A stretch of DNA of 64,000 nucleotides, taken from Streptomyces sp. LUP30 (GTDB lineage Bacteria > Actinomycetota > Actinomycetes > Streptomycetales > Streptomycetaceae). Positions 27,598-35,188 of this stretch are shown in pieces. Within the stretch, counting starts at the first letter, position 1. Each line of letters begins with the position of its first letter. The notes beneath the pieces are model-generated. The model did no database searches. It was not told the DNA's origin and saw only the letters and a list, made by a program, of their open reading frames with translations. The DNA is taken from positions 62,001 through 126,000 of the forward strand of contig NZ_MJAJ01000011.1 of assembly GCF_001746365.1 (NCBI RefSeq), read 5' to 3'. Position numbers and translations under genes: made by a program.

Positions 27598-29229
27598 ATG
27601 GCCGAACTGCGGCTGGGACCACTGCTGAGGTACGCCGACGGCTCGACGGCGACCGTCTGGGTCGAGGCGAGCCGCCCGTGCACCGCGGAGGTGCGCTGCG
27701 CCGACGGCGCCGGCGGCAGAGCCCCGACCTTCCAGGTGGCGGGCCACCACTACGCCCTGATCGAGGTCGGCGGCCTGACCCCGGGCACGGAGACGGCGTA
27801 CGAGGTGTTCCTCGACGACGCCCCCGTGTGGCCGCTGCCCGACTCCCGCTTCCCGCCCTCGCGGATCCGCACCCTCGCCGACGACGGCGAGGAGGTGCGC
27901 GTCGCGTTCGGCTCGTGCCGCTGGGCCGCGCCCCCGGCCGGCGGGAAGGACCCCGTCGGCCCGGACGCCCTGGACAGCCTGGCCATCCGGCTCGCCGCCG
28001 ACCCGACGGGCGAACGACCCGACGTGCTGCTGCTGTTGGGCGACCAGGTGTACGCCGACGAGGTGTCCGACGCGACCAAGGAGAAGATCGCCGCCCGCCG
28101 GGGGCTGGACGACGCGCCCGGAGCCGAGGTCGCCGACTTCGAGGAGTACACCTGGCTCTACTACGAGTCCTGGCTCGACCCCGAGGTGCGCTGGCTGCTG
28201 TCCACCGTGCCCACGTGCATGGTCTTCGACGACCACGACGTCATCGACGACTGGAACACCTCCGCCTCCTGGCTGGCCGACATGCGGGCCACGCCCTGGT
28301 GGCGCGAGCGGCTGCTGAGCGGCCTGATGTCGTACTGGGTGCATCAGCACCTCGGCAACCTCACCCCGGCCGAGCTGGCCGCCGACCCGCTCTACGCGGC
28401 CGTGCGCGAGGCCGCCGACGGCACCGACCTCCTGCGTGACTTCGCCGGGCGGGCCGACACCGACCCCGCGTCCGTGCGGTGGAGTTACCGGCGCGACTTC
28501 GGGCGGGTGCGGCTGCTGATGGTCGACAGCCGGGCCGCCCGGGTGCTCGACGAGGACGAGCGCTCGATGCTCGACCCGGGCGAGCGGGCCTGGCTGCGCG
28601 AACAGGCCCTCGACGGACCCGGCTCCTACGACCACCTTCTGATCGGCACCTCCCTGCCGTGGCTGCTGCCGCACCTGGTGCACGACGCCGAGGAGTGGGA
28701 CGCGGCCCTGTGCCGGGGCGAACGCGGGGCGCGCTGGGCCCGGTTCGGGGAGAAGCTGCGACGCGGGGCGGACCTGGAGCACTGGGCGGCCTTTCCGCAG
28801 TCCTTCACGGCGCTCGCGGACCTGATCGCCGAGGTCGGCACGGGGGAGCGGGCGCCGGCGAGTGTGCTGGTGCTGTCGGGAGACGTCCATCACGCCTACG
28901 CGGCGGAGCCCCGCTGGCCCGAGGGGTCCGGCCCGGACGCGCGGGTGCTCCAGCTCACCTGCTCCCCCGTGCACAACTCCGTCCCGCCGTCGATCCGGGT
29001 GGGCTTCCGTTTCGGCTGGAGCGGGGTGGCCCGTGCGCTCGGCCGCCGGCTCCGCCGGCACGGCCACTGCCCCCGTCCGCCCGTCAGCTGGCGCAGGACG
29101 GGCGGGCCCTGGTTCGGCAACCAGCTCATGTCCCTGACGATGCGCGGCCGTTCGGCCCGGCTGCGGCTGGAGCGGGCGCGGGCGGACGGACGTCTGGCGA
29201 CCGTGACGGAGTCCGACCTCACCCCGTGA
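27598..29229 (+). CDS. PhoD-like alkaline phosphatase family protein
   Basis: A 543-residue metallophosphoesterase of the PhoD superfamily. An N-terminal beta domain (RLGPLLRYADGSTATVWVEA, about residues 1-95) precedes the metal centre: FGSCRWA, LLLLGDQVYADE (Asp ligand), FDDHDVIDDWN (Asp-His), and LSGDVHHAY near residue 425 (His ligands). Unlike secreted PhoD it has no signal peptide or twin-Arg motif, so it is probably cytoplasmic, as in many actinobacterial paralogues. The ATG has a strong GGAGGAGGG eight bases upstream. The substrate could be a phosphodiester or phosphomonoester. A strong terminator follows. Confidence 0.88.
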   Translation: MAELRLGPLLRYADGSTATVWVEASRPCTAEVRCADGAGGRAPTFQVAGHHYALIEVGGLTPGTETAYEVFLDDAPVWPLPDSRFPPSRIRTLADDGEEVRVAFGSCRWAAPPAGGKDPVGPDALDSLAIRLAADPTGERPDVLLLLGDQVYADEVSDATKEKIAARRGLDDAPGAEVADFEEYTWLYYESWLDPEVRWLLSTVPTCMVFDDHDVIDDWNTSASWLADMRATPWWRERLLSGLMSYWVHQHLGNLTPAELAADPLYAAVREAADGTDLLRDFAGRADTDPASVRWSYRRDFGRVRLLMVDSRAARVLDEDERSMLDPGERAWLREQALDGPGSYDHLLIGTSLPWLLPHLVHDAEEWDAALCRGERGARWARFGEKLRRGADLEHWAAFPQSFTALADLIAEVGTGERAPASVLVLSGDVHHAYAAEPRWPEGSGPDARVLQLTCSPVHNSVPPSIRVGFRFGWSGVARALGRRLRRHGHCPRPPVSWRRTGGPWFGNQLMSLTMRGRSARLRLERARADGRLATVTESDLTP

Positions 29230-29305
29230 CGCGGGGCCGTCGTCCCCGTGGATGACTAATCGTCAAAAACCGTCACAGGCAAGGAGATTGACGCCAGGAC
29301 ACCAA

Positions 29306-29345
29306 GAGAGGGCGCGCACCGGACGGCCGCGGTGCGCGCCCTCTC
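29306..29345. terminator. Strong terminator after PhoD gene
   Basis: Perfect 16-bp stem GAGAGGGCGCGCACCG with an 8-nt loop, 76 bp after the stop. The rest of the 353-bp gap (29230-29582) holds only this and the DoxX upstream palindrome. Confidence 0.85.
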
Positions 29346-29455
29346 AGGCGTGTATTCGGTCACACTTTCGGACACGGACACGGCGGGCGTCAGGCGTCCG
29401 ACGTGCGGTGACCAGGGGAAGAGGGCCCTCGCGGGAAACGAAGTCGTGGCTAAAA

Positions 29456-29469
29456 GTTGAACTTGCAAC
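29456..29469. promoter_or_regulatory. Operator-like palindrome upstream of doxX-like gene
   Basis: GTTGAACTTGCAAC forms an imperfect inverted repeat (GTTG ... CAAC) in an AT-rich patch about 115 bp before the start. Such TTGAA/TTCAA-type palindromes are typical of MarR-family sites. No regulator gene adjoins it. Confidence 0.45.
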
Positions 29470-29582
29470 GAACAATCAGGTCCACCTACCGTGAGTCGCT
29501 GATTCGGTACCGCCGCCCCCACCGACCGGTCCTCTCCCCGATCCGGACCGGCCCGATCCGAGACCGAAGGAGCACCCCCACC

Positions 29583-30035
29583 ATGTCCGCTCGCCTCAAC
29601 ACCGCGCAGCCCTACGCGGTCGGCCTCTTCCGCATCGTCGTAGGCCTGCTCTTCGCCTGCCACGGCGCGGCGTCCCTGTTCGGCGTCCTCGGCGGCTCCG
29701 CCGGCAAGGGCGGCACGATCGACACCGGCACCTGGCCCGGCTGGTACGCGGCCGTGATCCAGCTCGTGTGCGGCACCCTGGTCATGCTGGGCCTGGGCAC
29801 CCGGGCCGCCGCGTTCCTGGCCTCCGGCTCGATGGCGTACGCCTACTTCAACGTGCACCAGCCCCACGCCCTGTGGCCGATGCAGAACGGCGGGGAGCCC
29901 TCCGTGATGTTCTGCTGGGCCTTCCTGCTGCTGATCTTCACCGGTTCCGGCGCCCTCGGTCTCGACCGCCTCTTCGCGGGCCGTACGAGCCCGGAGCGGG
30001 AGCCGGCGGTCCGGAAGGCCCCCGTCTCCGCCTGA
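29583..30035 (+). CDS. DoxX family membrane protein
   Basis: A 150-residue, four-helix membrane protein of the DoxX/SURF4-like family. It opens with the family signature VGLFRIVVGLLFACHGAASLFG; helices also cover the AVIQLVCGTLVMLGLGTRAAAFL and FCWAFLLLIFTGSGALGLD segments, with the NVHQPHALWPMQNGGE loop between helices 3 and 4. Family members are linked to quinone metabolism, redox or thiol stress, and a complex with superoxide dismutase in mycobacteria. ATG 29583 has AGGAG ten bases upstream. It is monocistronic between two strong terminators, with an operator-like palindrome upstream. Confidence 0.87.
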   Translation: MSARLNTAQPYAVGLFRIVVGLLFACHGAASLFGVLGGSAGKGGTIDTGTWPGWYAAVIQLVCGTLVMLGLGTRAAAFLASGSMAYAYFNVHQPHALWPMQNGGEPSVMFCWAFLLLIFTGSGALGLDRLFAGRTSPEREPAVRKAPVSA

Positions 30036-30086
30036 TCCGCACAGGACGCACCGCGTGGTCCGGCCGCCCCAGCCGCGACGCACGCG

Positions 30087-30132
30087 GAACGGCGACCACC
30101 CGGGCCCCTGGGCGCCCGGGTGGTCGCCGTTC
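30087..30132. terminator. Strong terminator after doxX-like gene
   Basis: Perfect 19-bp stem GAACGGCGACCACCCGGGC with an 8-nt loop. Confidence 0.88.
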
Positions 30133-30309
30133 GGCCCGCATGCCCGGCTCCCCCGCACGTGAACGTGCTGTGCCGAACACACGCGCCCCCCGTGAATCCG
30201 CTGTCACACCCCCGGCGTACGCTGTATGGCTGTCATTGGCCGCATCTGCCGCTCCCCCGCGACACAGCGGCAAGTCGGGCCGTCACGGGGGAGACACGGG
30301 GAGTACGCG

Positions 30310-30921
30310 GTGTTGGAGAGTGTGGGGGCGCTGCTCGGCAGCCCATGGATCTACGCGTTGGTGGGCCTGTCGGTCCTCCTCGACGTGTTCCTGCCGGTGC
30401 TGCCCAGCGGGGTGCTCGTCATCACGGCGGCGACGGCCGCGGCGGCGGGCTCGGGCGCGGCGGCCGGCCAGGTCCCGCACCAGGTCCCGGACATCATGGT
30501 GCTGATCCTCTCCGCGACGACCGCCTCGGTGCTGGGCGACCTGGTCGCCTACCGGCTGGCCTGGCGCGGCGGCGAGCGCCTGGACCGGGCGATCTCCCGC
30601 TCCCGTCGGCTGACCACCGCGCAGGAACGTCTCGGCGACGCGCTGGCCCGGGGCGGCGGCGCGCTGGTGGTCGTGGCCCGGTTCGCCCCGGCCGGCCGTT
30701 CCGTCGTCTCCCTCATCGCGGGCGCCGCCCATCGTCGCCCCCGCGACTTCCTCCCCTGGTCCGCCCTCGCCGGTCTCTCCTGGGCGGGCTACAGCGTCGC
30801 CCTCGGGTACTTCGGCGCCCACTGGCTGGGCACCACCTGGATCGCCACGGGGGTGTCGGTGCTCGCCCTGTTCGGCGCGGGCGCGGGCGCCGCCTTCGTG
30901 GTGCGCCGCCAACCGGCGTGA
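30310..30921 (+). CDS. DedA/VTT family membrane protein
   Basis: A 203-residue membrane protein of the DedA (SNARE-associated/VTT) family, proton-dependent lipid scramblase-like proteins needed for undecaprenyl-phosphate or phospholipid recycling. Visible are an entry loop with DVFLPVLPSGVLVI and the conserved VVARFAPAGRSVVSLIAGAAH segment (Phe/Tyr-x-x-x-Arg...Gly pattern with reentrant helix), then FLPWSALAGLSWAGY. GTG 30310 is used because GGGGAG lies eight bases before it; the ATG at 30226 has none. It follows the doxX terminator and is probably a single gene. Confidence 0.87.
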   Translation: MLESVGALLGSPWIYALVGLSVLLDVFLPVLPSGVLVITAATAAAAGSGAAAGQVPHQVPDIMVLILSATTASVLGDLVAYRLAWRGGERLDRAISRSRRLTTAQERLGDALARGGGALVVVARFAPAGRSVVSLIAGAAHRRPRDFLPWSALAGLSWAGYSVALGYFGAHWLGTTWIATGVSVLALFGAGAGAAFVVRRQPA

Positions 30922-31018
30922 CGGACCGCTCGCGGCGACCGTCGCCTCGCTACGACGGCCCCGGCGGAGACACCCCCCGCTGACGCGGGCACGGGGAAGC
31001 GCCGCGGAGCCCGTGTGA

Positions 31019-31048
31019 CGCCGCCGTGCTCCTCGGCACGCGGCGGCG
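31019..31048. terminator. Hairpin between convergent DedA and DUF2277 genes
   Basis: CGCCGCCGTGC pairs with GCACGCGGCGGCG across a 6-nt loop with a 2-nt bulge. Confidence 0.6.
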
Positions 31049-31107
31049 GGACGCGGATCCGGGACGCGGATGCGGGCAGCCGGCGACGGGACGCCGACGG
31101 TGGGCCG

Positions 31108-31338
31108 TCACGCGGCCGTGGGGCGGTGGGACCCGCGTACCTCCAGCCCGTCCAGCAGTTCGGCCGTGGCCGCGGCCACGGCTTCGACCGCTCTGTCGAA
31201 CACCTCCCGGTTGTGCTCGGCCGGCGCCCGGAACCCGGACACCTTGCGGACGTACTGCAGGGCTGCTGCGCGGATCTCGTCCTCCGTCGCCTCCTCGGGC
31301 AACGCGGGCGGACGCAGCGTCTTGATACTCCGGCACAT
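31108..31338 (-). CDS. DUF2277 family small protein
   Basis: A 76-residue cytosolic protein. The start MCRSIKTLRPP is the hallmark of DUF2277, followed by ATEDEIRAAALQYVRKVSGF and a helical FDRAVEAVAAATAELLDGL. ATG 31338 has AGGAGGGAG upstream. Length matches the family (70-90). Function is unknown; the conserved N-terminal Cys and Arg suggest a binding site. It lies 145 bp downstream of the acetyltransferase gene on the same strand. Confidence 0.87.
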   Translation of the reverse strand: MCRSIKTLRPPALPEEATEDEIRAAALQYVRKVSGFRAPAEHNREVFDRAVEAVAAATAELLDGLEVRGSHRPTAA

Positions 31339-31483
31339 ACTCCGAGTCTCCCTCCTGTACGCCTCGAGCGCGTTCCCCCTCACCGCGCGACGGTGCGGGG
31401 CCCGGCCGAAGCTCATCCCTGGAACCGGCCGTGCCGACCGGACGTGCTGACCGACGTGCGGCCTGGCCGTGCGGCCTGGCGTC

Positions 31484-32020
31484 CTAGCCGGTCTCCTGAC
31501 CGGTCCCGGAACCGGTGCGCAGATCGACGAACCAGTCGTTGGATCTGATCCGGTTCCCCTTCGGATACTCGAAGTCCGCCTGCCCGAGCAGGGTGAACCC
31601 CGCACTGCGGCACACCCCGTTGGACGCGTGATGGTCCACCCGGGGGAACGCGTGCAGGGCCCGGTGTCCGCCTGCCTGCCGGACGACTTCCACGAGCGCC
31701 CGGGCCGCCAGCGCGGCGAGGCCTCTGCCCTGGAACTCGGGCAGGATCCCCCAACCCGTCTCCCACACCGTCCCGCCCCGCCACTCGCGCTCCCAGTACC
31801 CGATCGAGCCGACGCTCTCCCCGCCGTCGGCGAGGGTGACCCGGTACATGCGACCGGCGAACGGCTCGACGTACCGCCGTTGCCGGTCGGCGAGCTTCTC
31901 CTCGCTCTCCGGTCCGCCCAGGTGCTCGGTCATCTCGGGGCTGTTGGCCCGTCGCAGCAGCCAGAAGTCGCCCTCCGACCAGGGGGTCAACCGCACCCGC
32001 TCCACGCCCGATCCGTCCAT
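31484..32020 (-). CDS. RimJ/RimL-type GNAT acetyltransferase
   Basis: 178 residues, with the RimJ/RimL layout: VRLTPWSEGDFWLLRRANSP at the N-terminus, a VGSIGYWERE strand, the acetyl-CoA loop ILPEFQGRGLAALAARALVE (Gln-Gly-Arg-Gly), and SNGVCRSAGFTLLGQADFEY (Asn-x-x-Ser / aGF) near the end. It probably acetylates a protein N-terminus or a small molecule. The ATG start at 32020 lies 143 bp from the divergent DCC-family gene. No partner identifies the substrate. Confidence 0.86.
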   Translation of the reverse strand: MDGSGVERVRLTPWSEGDFWLLRRANSPEMTEHLGGPESEEKLADRQRRYVEPFAGRMYRVTLADGGESVGSIGYWEREWRGGTVWETGWGILPEFQGRGLAALAARALVEVVRQAGGHRALHAFPRVDHHASNGVCRSAGFTLLGQADFEYPKGNRIRSNDWFVDLRTGSGTGQETG

Positions 32021-32163
32021 GCGCCCACCCTAGAGGCAGGGTCTGACAGCGGCGTTCGAGCGCAGTACGATCGCCGTCGAACGCACCGGGGCCGTCGCCG
32101 GGGCCATCACCCCGCCGTCGCGCGACGGGCGACGGACGACGGACGACGGACGGAGGGTGAACG

Positions 32164-32583
32164 GTGGAGGGACCACGAACGACCGGACCGGCCCCGGGCT
32201 CCGCGCCTCCCGTGCTCGCCTACGACGGGGACTGCGGCTTCTGCCAGTCCTGCGTCGACCGCATCCGGTCCCTGGCCGCACCGACCCTGGAAGCGGTTCC
32301 GTGGCAGTTTCTGCCCGAGGAGTCGACCGCACCGCACCGCGCGCGACTGGACCGTGAGGTTCTGCTGCTGCGCGGCGCCACGGTTCTCGCGGGCGGATCG
32401 GACGCGGTGGCCCGCTGGGTGGGCTCATCGCCGTCCGCCGGTTACCGCGCGGCGGGGGCCGTCCCGCGGCTGCCCGGCGTCCGCGGCTGCGCCCGTGCGG
32501 TCTACCGCTGGGTGTCCCGCAACCGTCACCGCCTGCCCGGCGGGACCCCCGCCTGCGCCGTGCCCCCCGCCGCCCCGAGGTGA
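32164..32583 (+). CDS. DCC family thiol-disulfide oxidoreductase-like protein (DUF393)
   Basis: 139 residues. The family name motif is present at residues 17-27: VLAYDGDCGFCQSC, with Asp-x-x-Cys-x-x-Cys in a thioredoxin-like position. It is followed by PWQFLPEEST and LLLRGATVLAGGSDAVARWV, all standard for DUF393/DCC proteins of 110-140 residues. It is predicted to be soluble and redox active. The GTG start at 32164 has GGAGGG seven bases upstream. The stop overlaps the next gene's GTG by 4 bp (GTGA), so the pair is translationally coupled. Confidence 0.87.
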   Translation: MEGPRTTGPAPGSAPPVLAYDGDCGFCQSCVDRIRSLAAPTLEAVPWQFLPEESTAPHRARLDREVLLLRGATVLAGGSDAVARWVGSSPSAGYRAAGAVPRLPGVRGCARAVYRWVSRNRHRLPGGTPACAVPPAAPR

Positions 32584-32945
32584 ACCCGCTCGCGCGCCCT
32601 CGCGTCCCGGCCTGCGTCCTCACGCCCGAGGCCGAGTCCGCGCTCGCCGACGGTCACGCGGTGGACCTGTACGTCGAGACCGGTTCGCTCACCAAGGTCG
32701 GCGTACGGCTGCCGGCCGAGCGCCGGCTCGGGGATCCCGCGCCGTCCTGGCAGGAGGCCGGTCCGCTGCGCCGGCACAACGGGGCCGCCCGGCACGCCCC
32801 GCTGTTCACCGGGGCGATGGAGGACGGGAGTCGGGTGCTGGTCCATCGACTCGACGCGGAATCGGACGCCACCGACCGCCTCGGCGTGGAGATCCTTGGG
32901 CGGGGTCGGGCCGGCGCCGCTCGGGCCGTCCCGCCCGCCAGTTAA
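32580..32945 (+). CDS. Hypothetical protein coupled to the DCC gene
   Basis: 121 residues; family not recognised. GTG 32580 overlaps the DCC stop (GTGA). Codon third positions are strongly G/C, so it is probably a real gene. It has no signal peptide or membrane helix, is rich in Arg and Ala, and has a possible conserved core AVDLYVETGSLTKVGVRLPAERRLG. The stop (TAA) is directly followed by a LexA-box-like sequence belonging to the next gene. It could be a redox partner or accessory of the DCC protein by position only. Confidence 0.6.
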   Translation: MNPLARPRVPACVLTPEAESALADGHAVDLYVETGSLTKVGVRLPAERRLGDPAPSWQEAGPLRRHNGAARHAPLFTGAMEDGSRVLVHRLDAESDATDRLGVEILGRGRAGAARAVPPAS

Positions 32946-32961
32946 TCGAACAGACGTTCAC
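32946..32961. promoter_or_regulatory. LexA (SOS) box-like site
   Basis: TCGAAC-AGAC-GTTCAC matches the actinobacterial SOS box TCGAAC-N4-GTTCGA at 11 of 12 conserved positions. It lies 55 bp before the 33017 gene. Confidence 0.65.
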
Positions 32962-32993
32962 ACGAACACCCCGAAGGAGCTCGCTACTCAAAT

Positions 32994-33009
32994 TCGAACA
33001 GGCGTACCA
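32994..33009. promoter_or_regulatory. Second, degenerate LexA-box-like site
   Basis: TCGAAC-AGGC-GTACCA keeps the full left half-site and part of the right. It overlaps TACCAT (33005-33010), a possible -10 box six bases before the GTG. Confidence 0.45.
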
Positions 33010-33016
33010 TTGCCGT

Positions 33017-33361
33017 GTGGCTACGACCTATGACTTTCCCAGCGACCTGCGCGCCGGTCAGGAGGAGCTGCATCAGGTCCGGGCCGAGCTGTCGGCCCTG
33101 CTGAAGCGGCTTCCCTGGTCCGTCGAGCCCCTGGACGGCTTCAGCGATGCCGGGGGCTGGCGCAAGACGGAGCGCCCCGCCTCCCCCGGCTGGACGGCCG
33201 ACGAACAGGCCGAGGTGGAGAAGCTCCGCCGCCGGGAGCACGAGCTGGCGGTGTTCGTGACGTGCCACCGCTTCTGGTCGGAGGTCGCCGCGGCGGACCG
33301 GGTCGAGGCCCGCATGAATCTCAAGCATGCCCACGAGGTGCCGCTCACGGACGACGACTGA
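33017..33361 (+). CDS. Small conserved Streptomyces protein with SOS-type upstream sites
   Basis: A 114-residue soluble, helical, charged protein starting VATTYDFPSDLRAGQEELHQ, with LSALLKRLPWSVEPLDGF and GWTADEQAEVEKLRRREHEL. I recognise the pattern as a recurrent Streptomyces hypothetical protein but know no function. GTG 33017 has no Shine-Dalgarno. A TACCAT hexamer lies six bases upstream, so the mRNA may be leaderless. Two LexA-box-like sequences (32946-32961, 32994-33009) flank the putative promoter, suggesting DNA-damage induction. The predicted coiled-coil character (two Glu/Leu-rich helices) would fit a binding or adaptor protein. Confidence 0.78.
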   Translation: MATTYDFPSDLRAGQEELHQVRAELSALLKRLPWSVEPLDGFSDAGGWRKTERPASPGWTADEQAEVEKLRRREHELAVFVTCHRFWSEVAAADRVEARMNLKHAHEVPLTDDD

Positions 33362-33462
33362 CGTCAGGTGCCCCGATCGGGTGAATGCCACCCGGGGCGG
33401 CAACCGCGCGGCTCCTTCCCCCTGTCACTCAGCTGCGAGTCACGTACACCCCAGGGGGCACC

Positions 33463-33990
33463 ATGAGCCGGCAGTACCCGCAGCAGCACCCGCAGCCGCA
33501 GCAGCCCAGGAAGCGAGGCGTCGGCAAGACCGCCGGTCTCGGGTGTGCCGGCGTTCTCGTCCTCTTCGTCGTCATCGCCGTCGCCACGGGCGGCGGTGGC
33601 GGCGGCGATCCGACCGACAACAGCAAGAAGGACAAGGCCGTCGCCACCGCCGAGAAGGATGCGACGAAGGAGCCCGCCACCGAGGGGAAGTCCCCGGCCG
33701 TGGGCTCTCGGACCCAGGCCGAGGAGTTCCGGGCCTGCGTCGCCGAGAGCGGCACGCCCACCGAGAAGGCCGCGGTCAAGCACGTCACCAAGGTCACCGG
33801 CGCGGACAAGCGGAACGACATCCTCGACGCTCCGGAGGTCTTCACGGACTTCTCCGGCGGTCTGGCCGGCCCGCACCAGGGCGAGGGAAAACTGATCGCC
33901 TCCGCGTTCACCTCGTGCTACGAGTCCGACAACGGCCTGGTGACCGTCTTCGACAAGGACGGCGAGGTCCTCGCCAACGCCAACTACTGA
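33463..33990 (+). CDS. Membrane-anchored small hypothetical protein
   Basis: 175 residues from ATG 33463 (GGGGG just upstream). The cytoplasmic N-terminus is Gln/Pro-rich (YPQQHPQPQQP), followed by one transmembrane helix (TAGLGCAGVLVLFVVIAVATG, about 23-43). A Gly-rich spacer and a charged linker lead to a C-terminal domain with FRACVAESGTPTEKAAVKHVTKVTG and ASAFTSCYESDNGLVTVF; its two Cys probably pair. Related proteins are common in Streptomyces phages, conjugative elements and chromosomes. Function is unknown. Confidence 0.78.
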   Translation: MSRQYPQQHPQPQQPRKRGVGKTAGLGCAGVLVLFVVIAVATGGGGGGDPTDNSKKDKAVATAEKDATKEPATEGKSPAVGSRTQAEEFRACVAESGTPTEKAAVKHVTKVTGADKRNDILDAPEVFTDFSGGLAGPHQGEGKLIASAFTSCYESDNGLVTVFDKDGEVLANANY

Positions 33991-34039
33991 CCGCCGGGCC
34001 GTCGGTGGAGCCGGTGCGGTCGTGAACGGTGCGGGCATG

Positions 34040-34075
34040 ACCGCGGCCCTCCGGAGGGTTCCGGAGGGCCGCGGT
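34040..34075. terminator. Terminator after the 33463 gene
   Basis: Perfect 15-bp stem ACCGCGGCCCTCCGG with a 6-nt loop. Confidence 0.85.
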
Positions 34076-34076
34076 C

Positions 34077-34102
34077 GACGACGCCTCGCGTCGGGCGTCG
34101 TC
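34077..34102 (-). terminator. Hairpin downstream of tRNA-Val
   Basis: 9-bp stem GACGACGCC / GGCGTCGTC with an 8-nt loop, starting six bases beyond the tRNA 3' end on the minus strand. Probable tRNA transcript terminator. Confidence 0.6.
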
Positions 34103-34107
34103 CTCGG

Positions 34108-34179
<72 letters not shown>

Positions 34180-34339
34180 GAGACGAGTCGACAGCCTACA
34201 TCGCCCGGGGCCGTGCCCCGCAAACGCCTGTCGGGGGGGTTAACCCCACCCCACGTCCGGGAGTGTGCCGGATCGTCCGGCCGGCCCGGTCTCCCTAGGG
34301 TCGTGAGCGCATCGTCAAGCAACCCAGGGGGAGACCATC

Positions 34340-35113
34340 ATGGCCCGCACGACCCTTTCCGCCCGCGCGGTCCTCGTCACCGCGGTCGTCGTGGCCCTCG
34401 CCGCCGGCGCCACCGCCTGCGGGGCCTCCGCGGCCGACGACAAGCACCCCGACCACCGCTCCTTCGCCCTGCAGGGCGACACCCTCACGATCGACTCCGA
34501 CGACTCGGCGCTGGAGATCGTCGCGTCGGACGCCGCGACGACGGGCGCGGTCGCCGTCACCCGGTGGTTCGAGGGGTCCGTCACCGTCGGCGAGAGCCCG
34601 AAGGTGACCTGGTCGATGAAGGACGACCGGCTGACGCTGCGGATGCGCTGCTCCGGCGTGATCGCCGACTGTTCCGCCAAGCACCGCGTCGAGGTGCCCC
34701 GGGGCGTCGCCGTGAAGGTCGAGGACGACGACGGCAGCGTCCGCGCGCAGGGGTTCCGGGACGCGCTCAGCGTGCACGCCCGGGACGGCTCCGTGCACGT
34801 CACCGACTCCAGCGGGCCGCTCGACCTGCGCACCGAGGACGGTTCCGTGCACGCCGAGGTCGCCTCGCGCTCGGTGCGCACGCACACCGAGGACGGCTCG
34901 GTCCGCCTCGAGCTGAGCGCCGTGCCGGACCGGGTGGACTCGGTCAGCGAGGACGGGTCCGTGACGATCGCGCTGCCCGCGGCCGCCTACCGGGTGACCA
35001 CGAAGACCGACGACGGCGGAGTGGACGTTTCCGTGCCGCGCGACGAGTCCAGCGCCCACGTGGTGAGCGCACACACCGCCGACGGCAAAGTCACGGTCAG
35101 GAACGCGAACTAA
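34340..35113 (+). CDS. DUF4097 beta-repeat lipoprotein
   Basis: A 257-residue exported lipoprotein. The signal peptide ends in an AAGATAC lipobox (Cys 31). The mature protein is made of repeated beta turns with Asp-Gly-Ser-Val: DDDGSVRAQ, RDGSVHVT, EDGSVHAE, EDGSVRLE, EDGSVTIA, DDGGVDVS, ADGKVTVR, about every 18-20 residues, the pattern of DUF4097/adhesin-like beta-solenoids. The N-terminal part has a WSMKDDRLTLRMRC segment with a Cys pair (RCSG, ADCS). The ATG has GGGGGAG nine bases upstream. It is probably a surface structural or adhesion-like protein, and precedes the coiled-coil gene by 75 bp. Confidence 0.85.
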   Translation: MARTTLSARAVLVTAVVVALAAGATACGASAADDKHPDHRSFALQGDTLTIDSDDSALEIVASDAATTGAVAVTRWFEGSVTVGESPKVTWSMKDDRLTLRMRCSGVIADCSAKHRVEVPRGVAVKVEDDDGSVRAQGFRDALSVHARDGSVHVTDSSGPLDLRTEDGSVHAEVASRSVRTHTEDGSVRLELSAVPDRVDSVSEDGSVTIALPAAAYRVTTKTDDGGVDVSVPRDESSAHVVSAHTADGKVTVRNAN

Positions 35114-35188
35114 CGGGCCCGTGTGTTCGTCCTTAACCGGTGGGAGAATGACACCGGGGCAGGGCGGATCACAGCACGGGAGAGGGAT

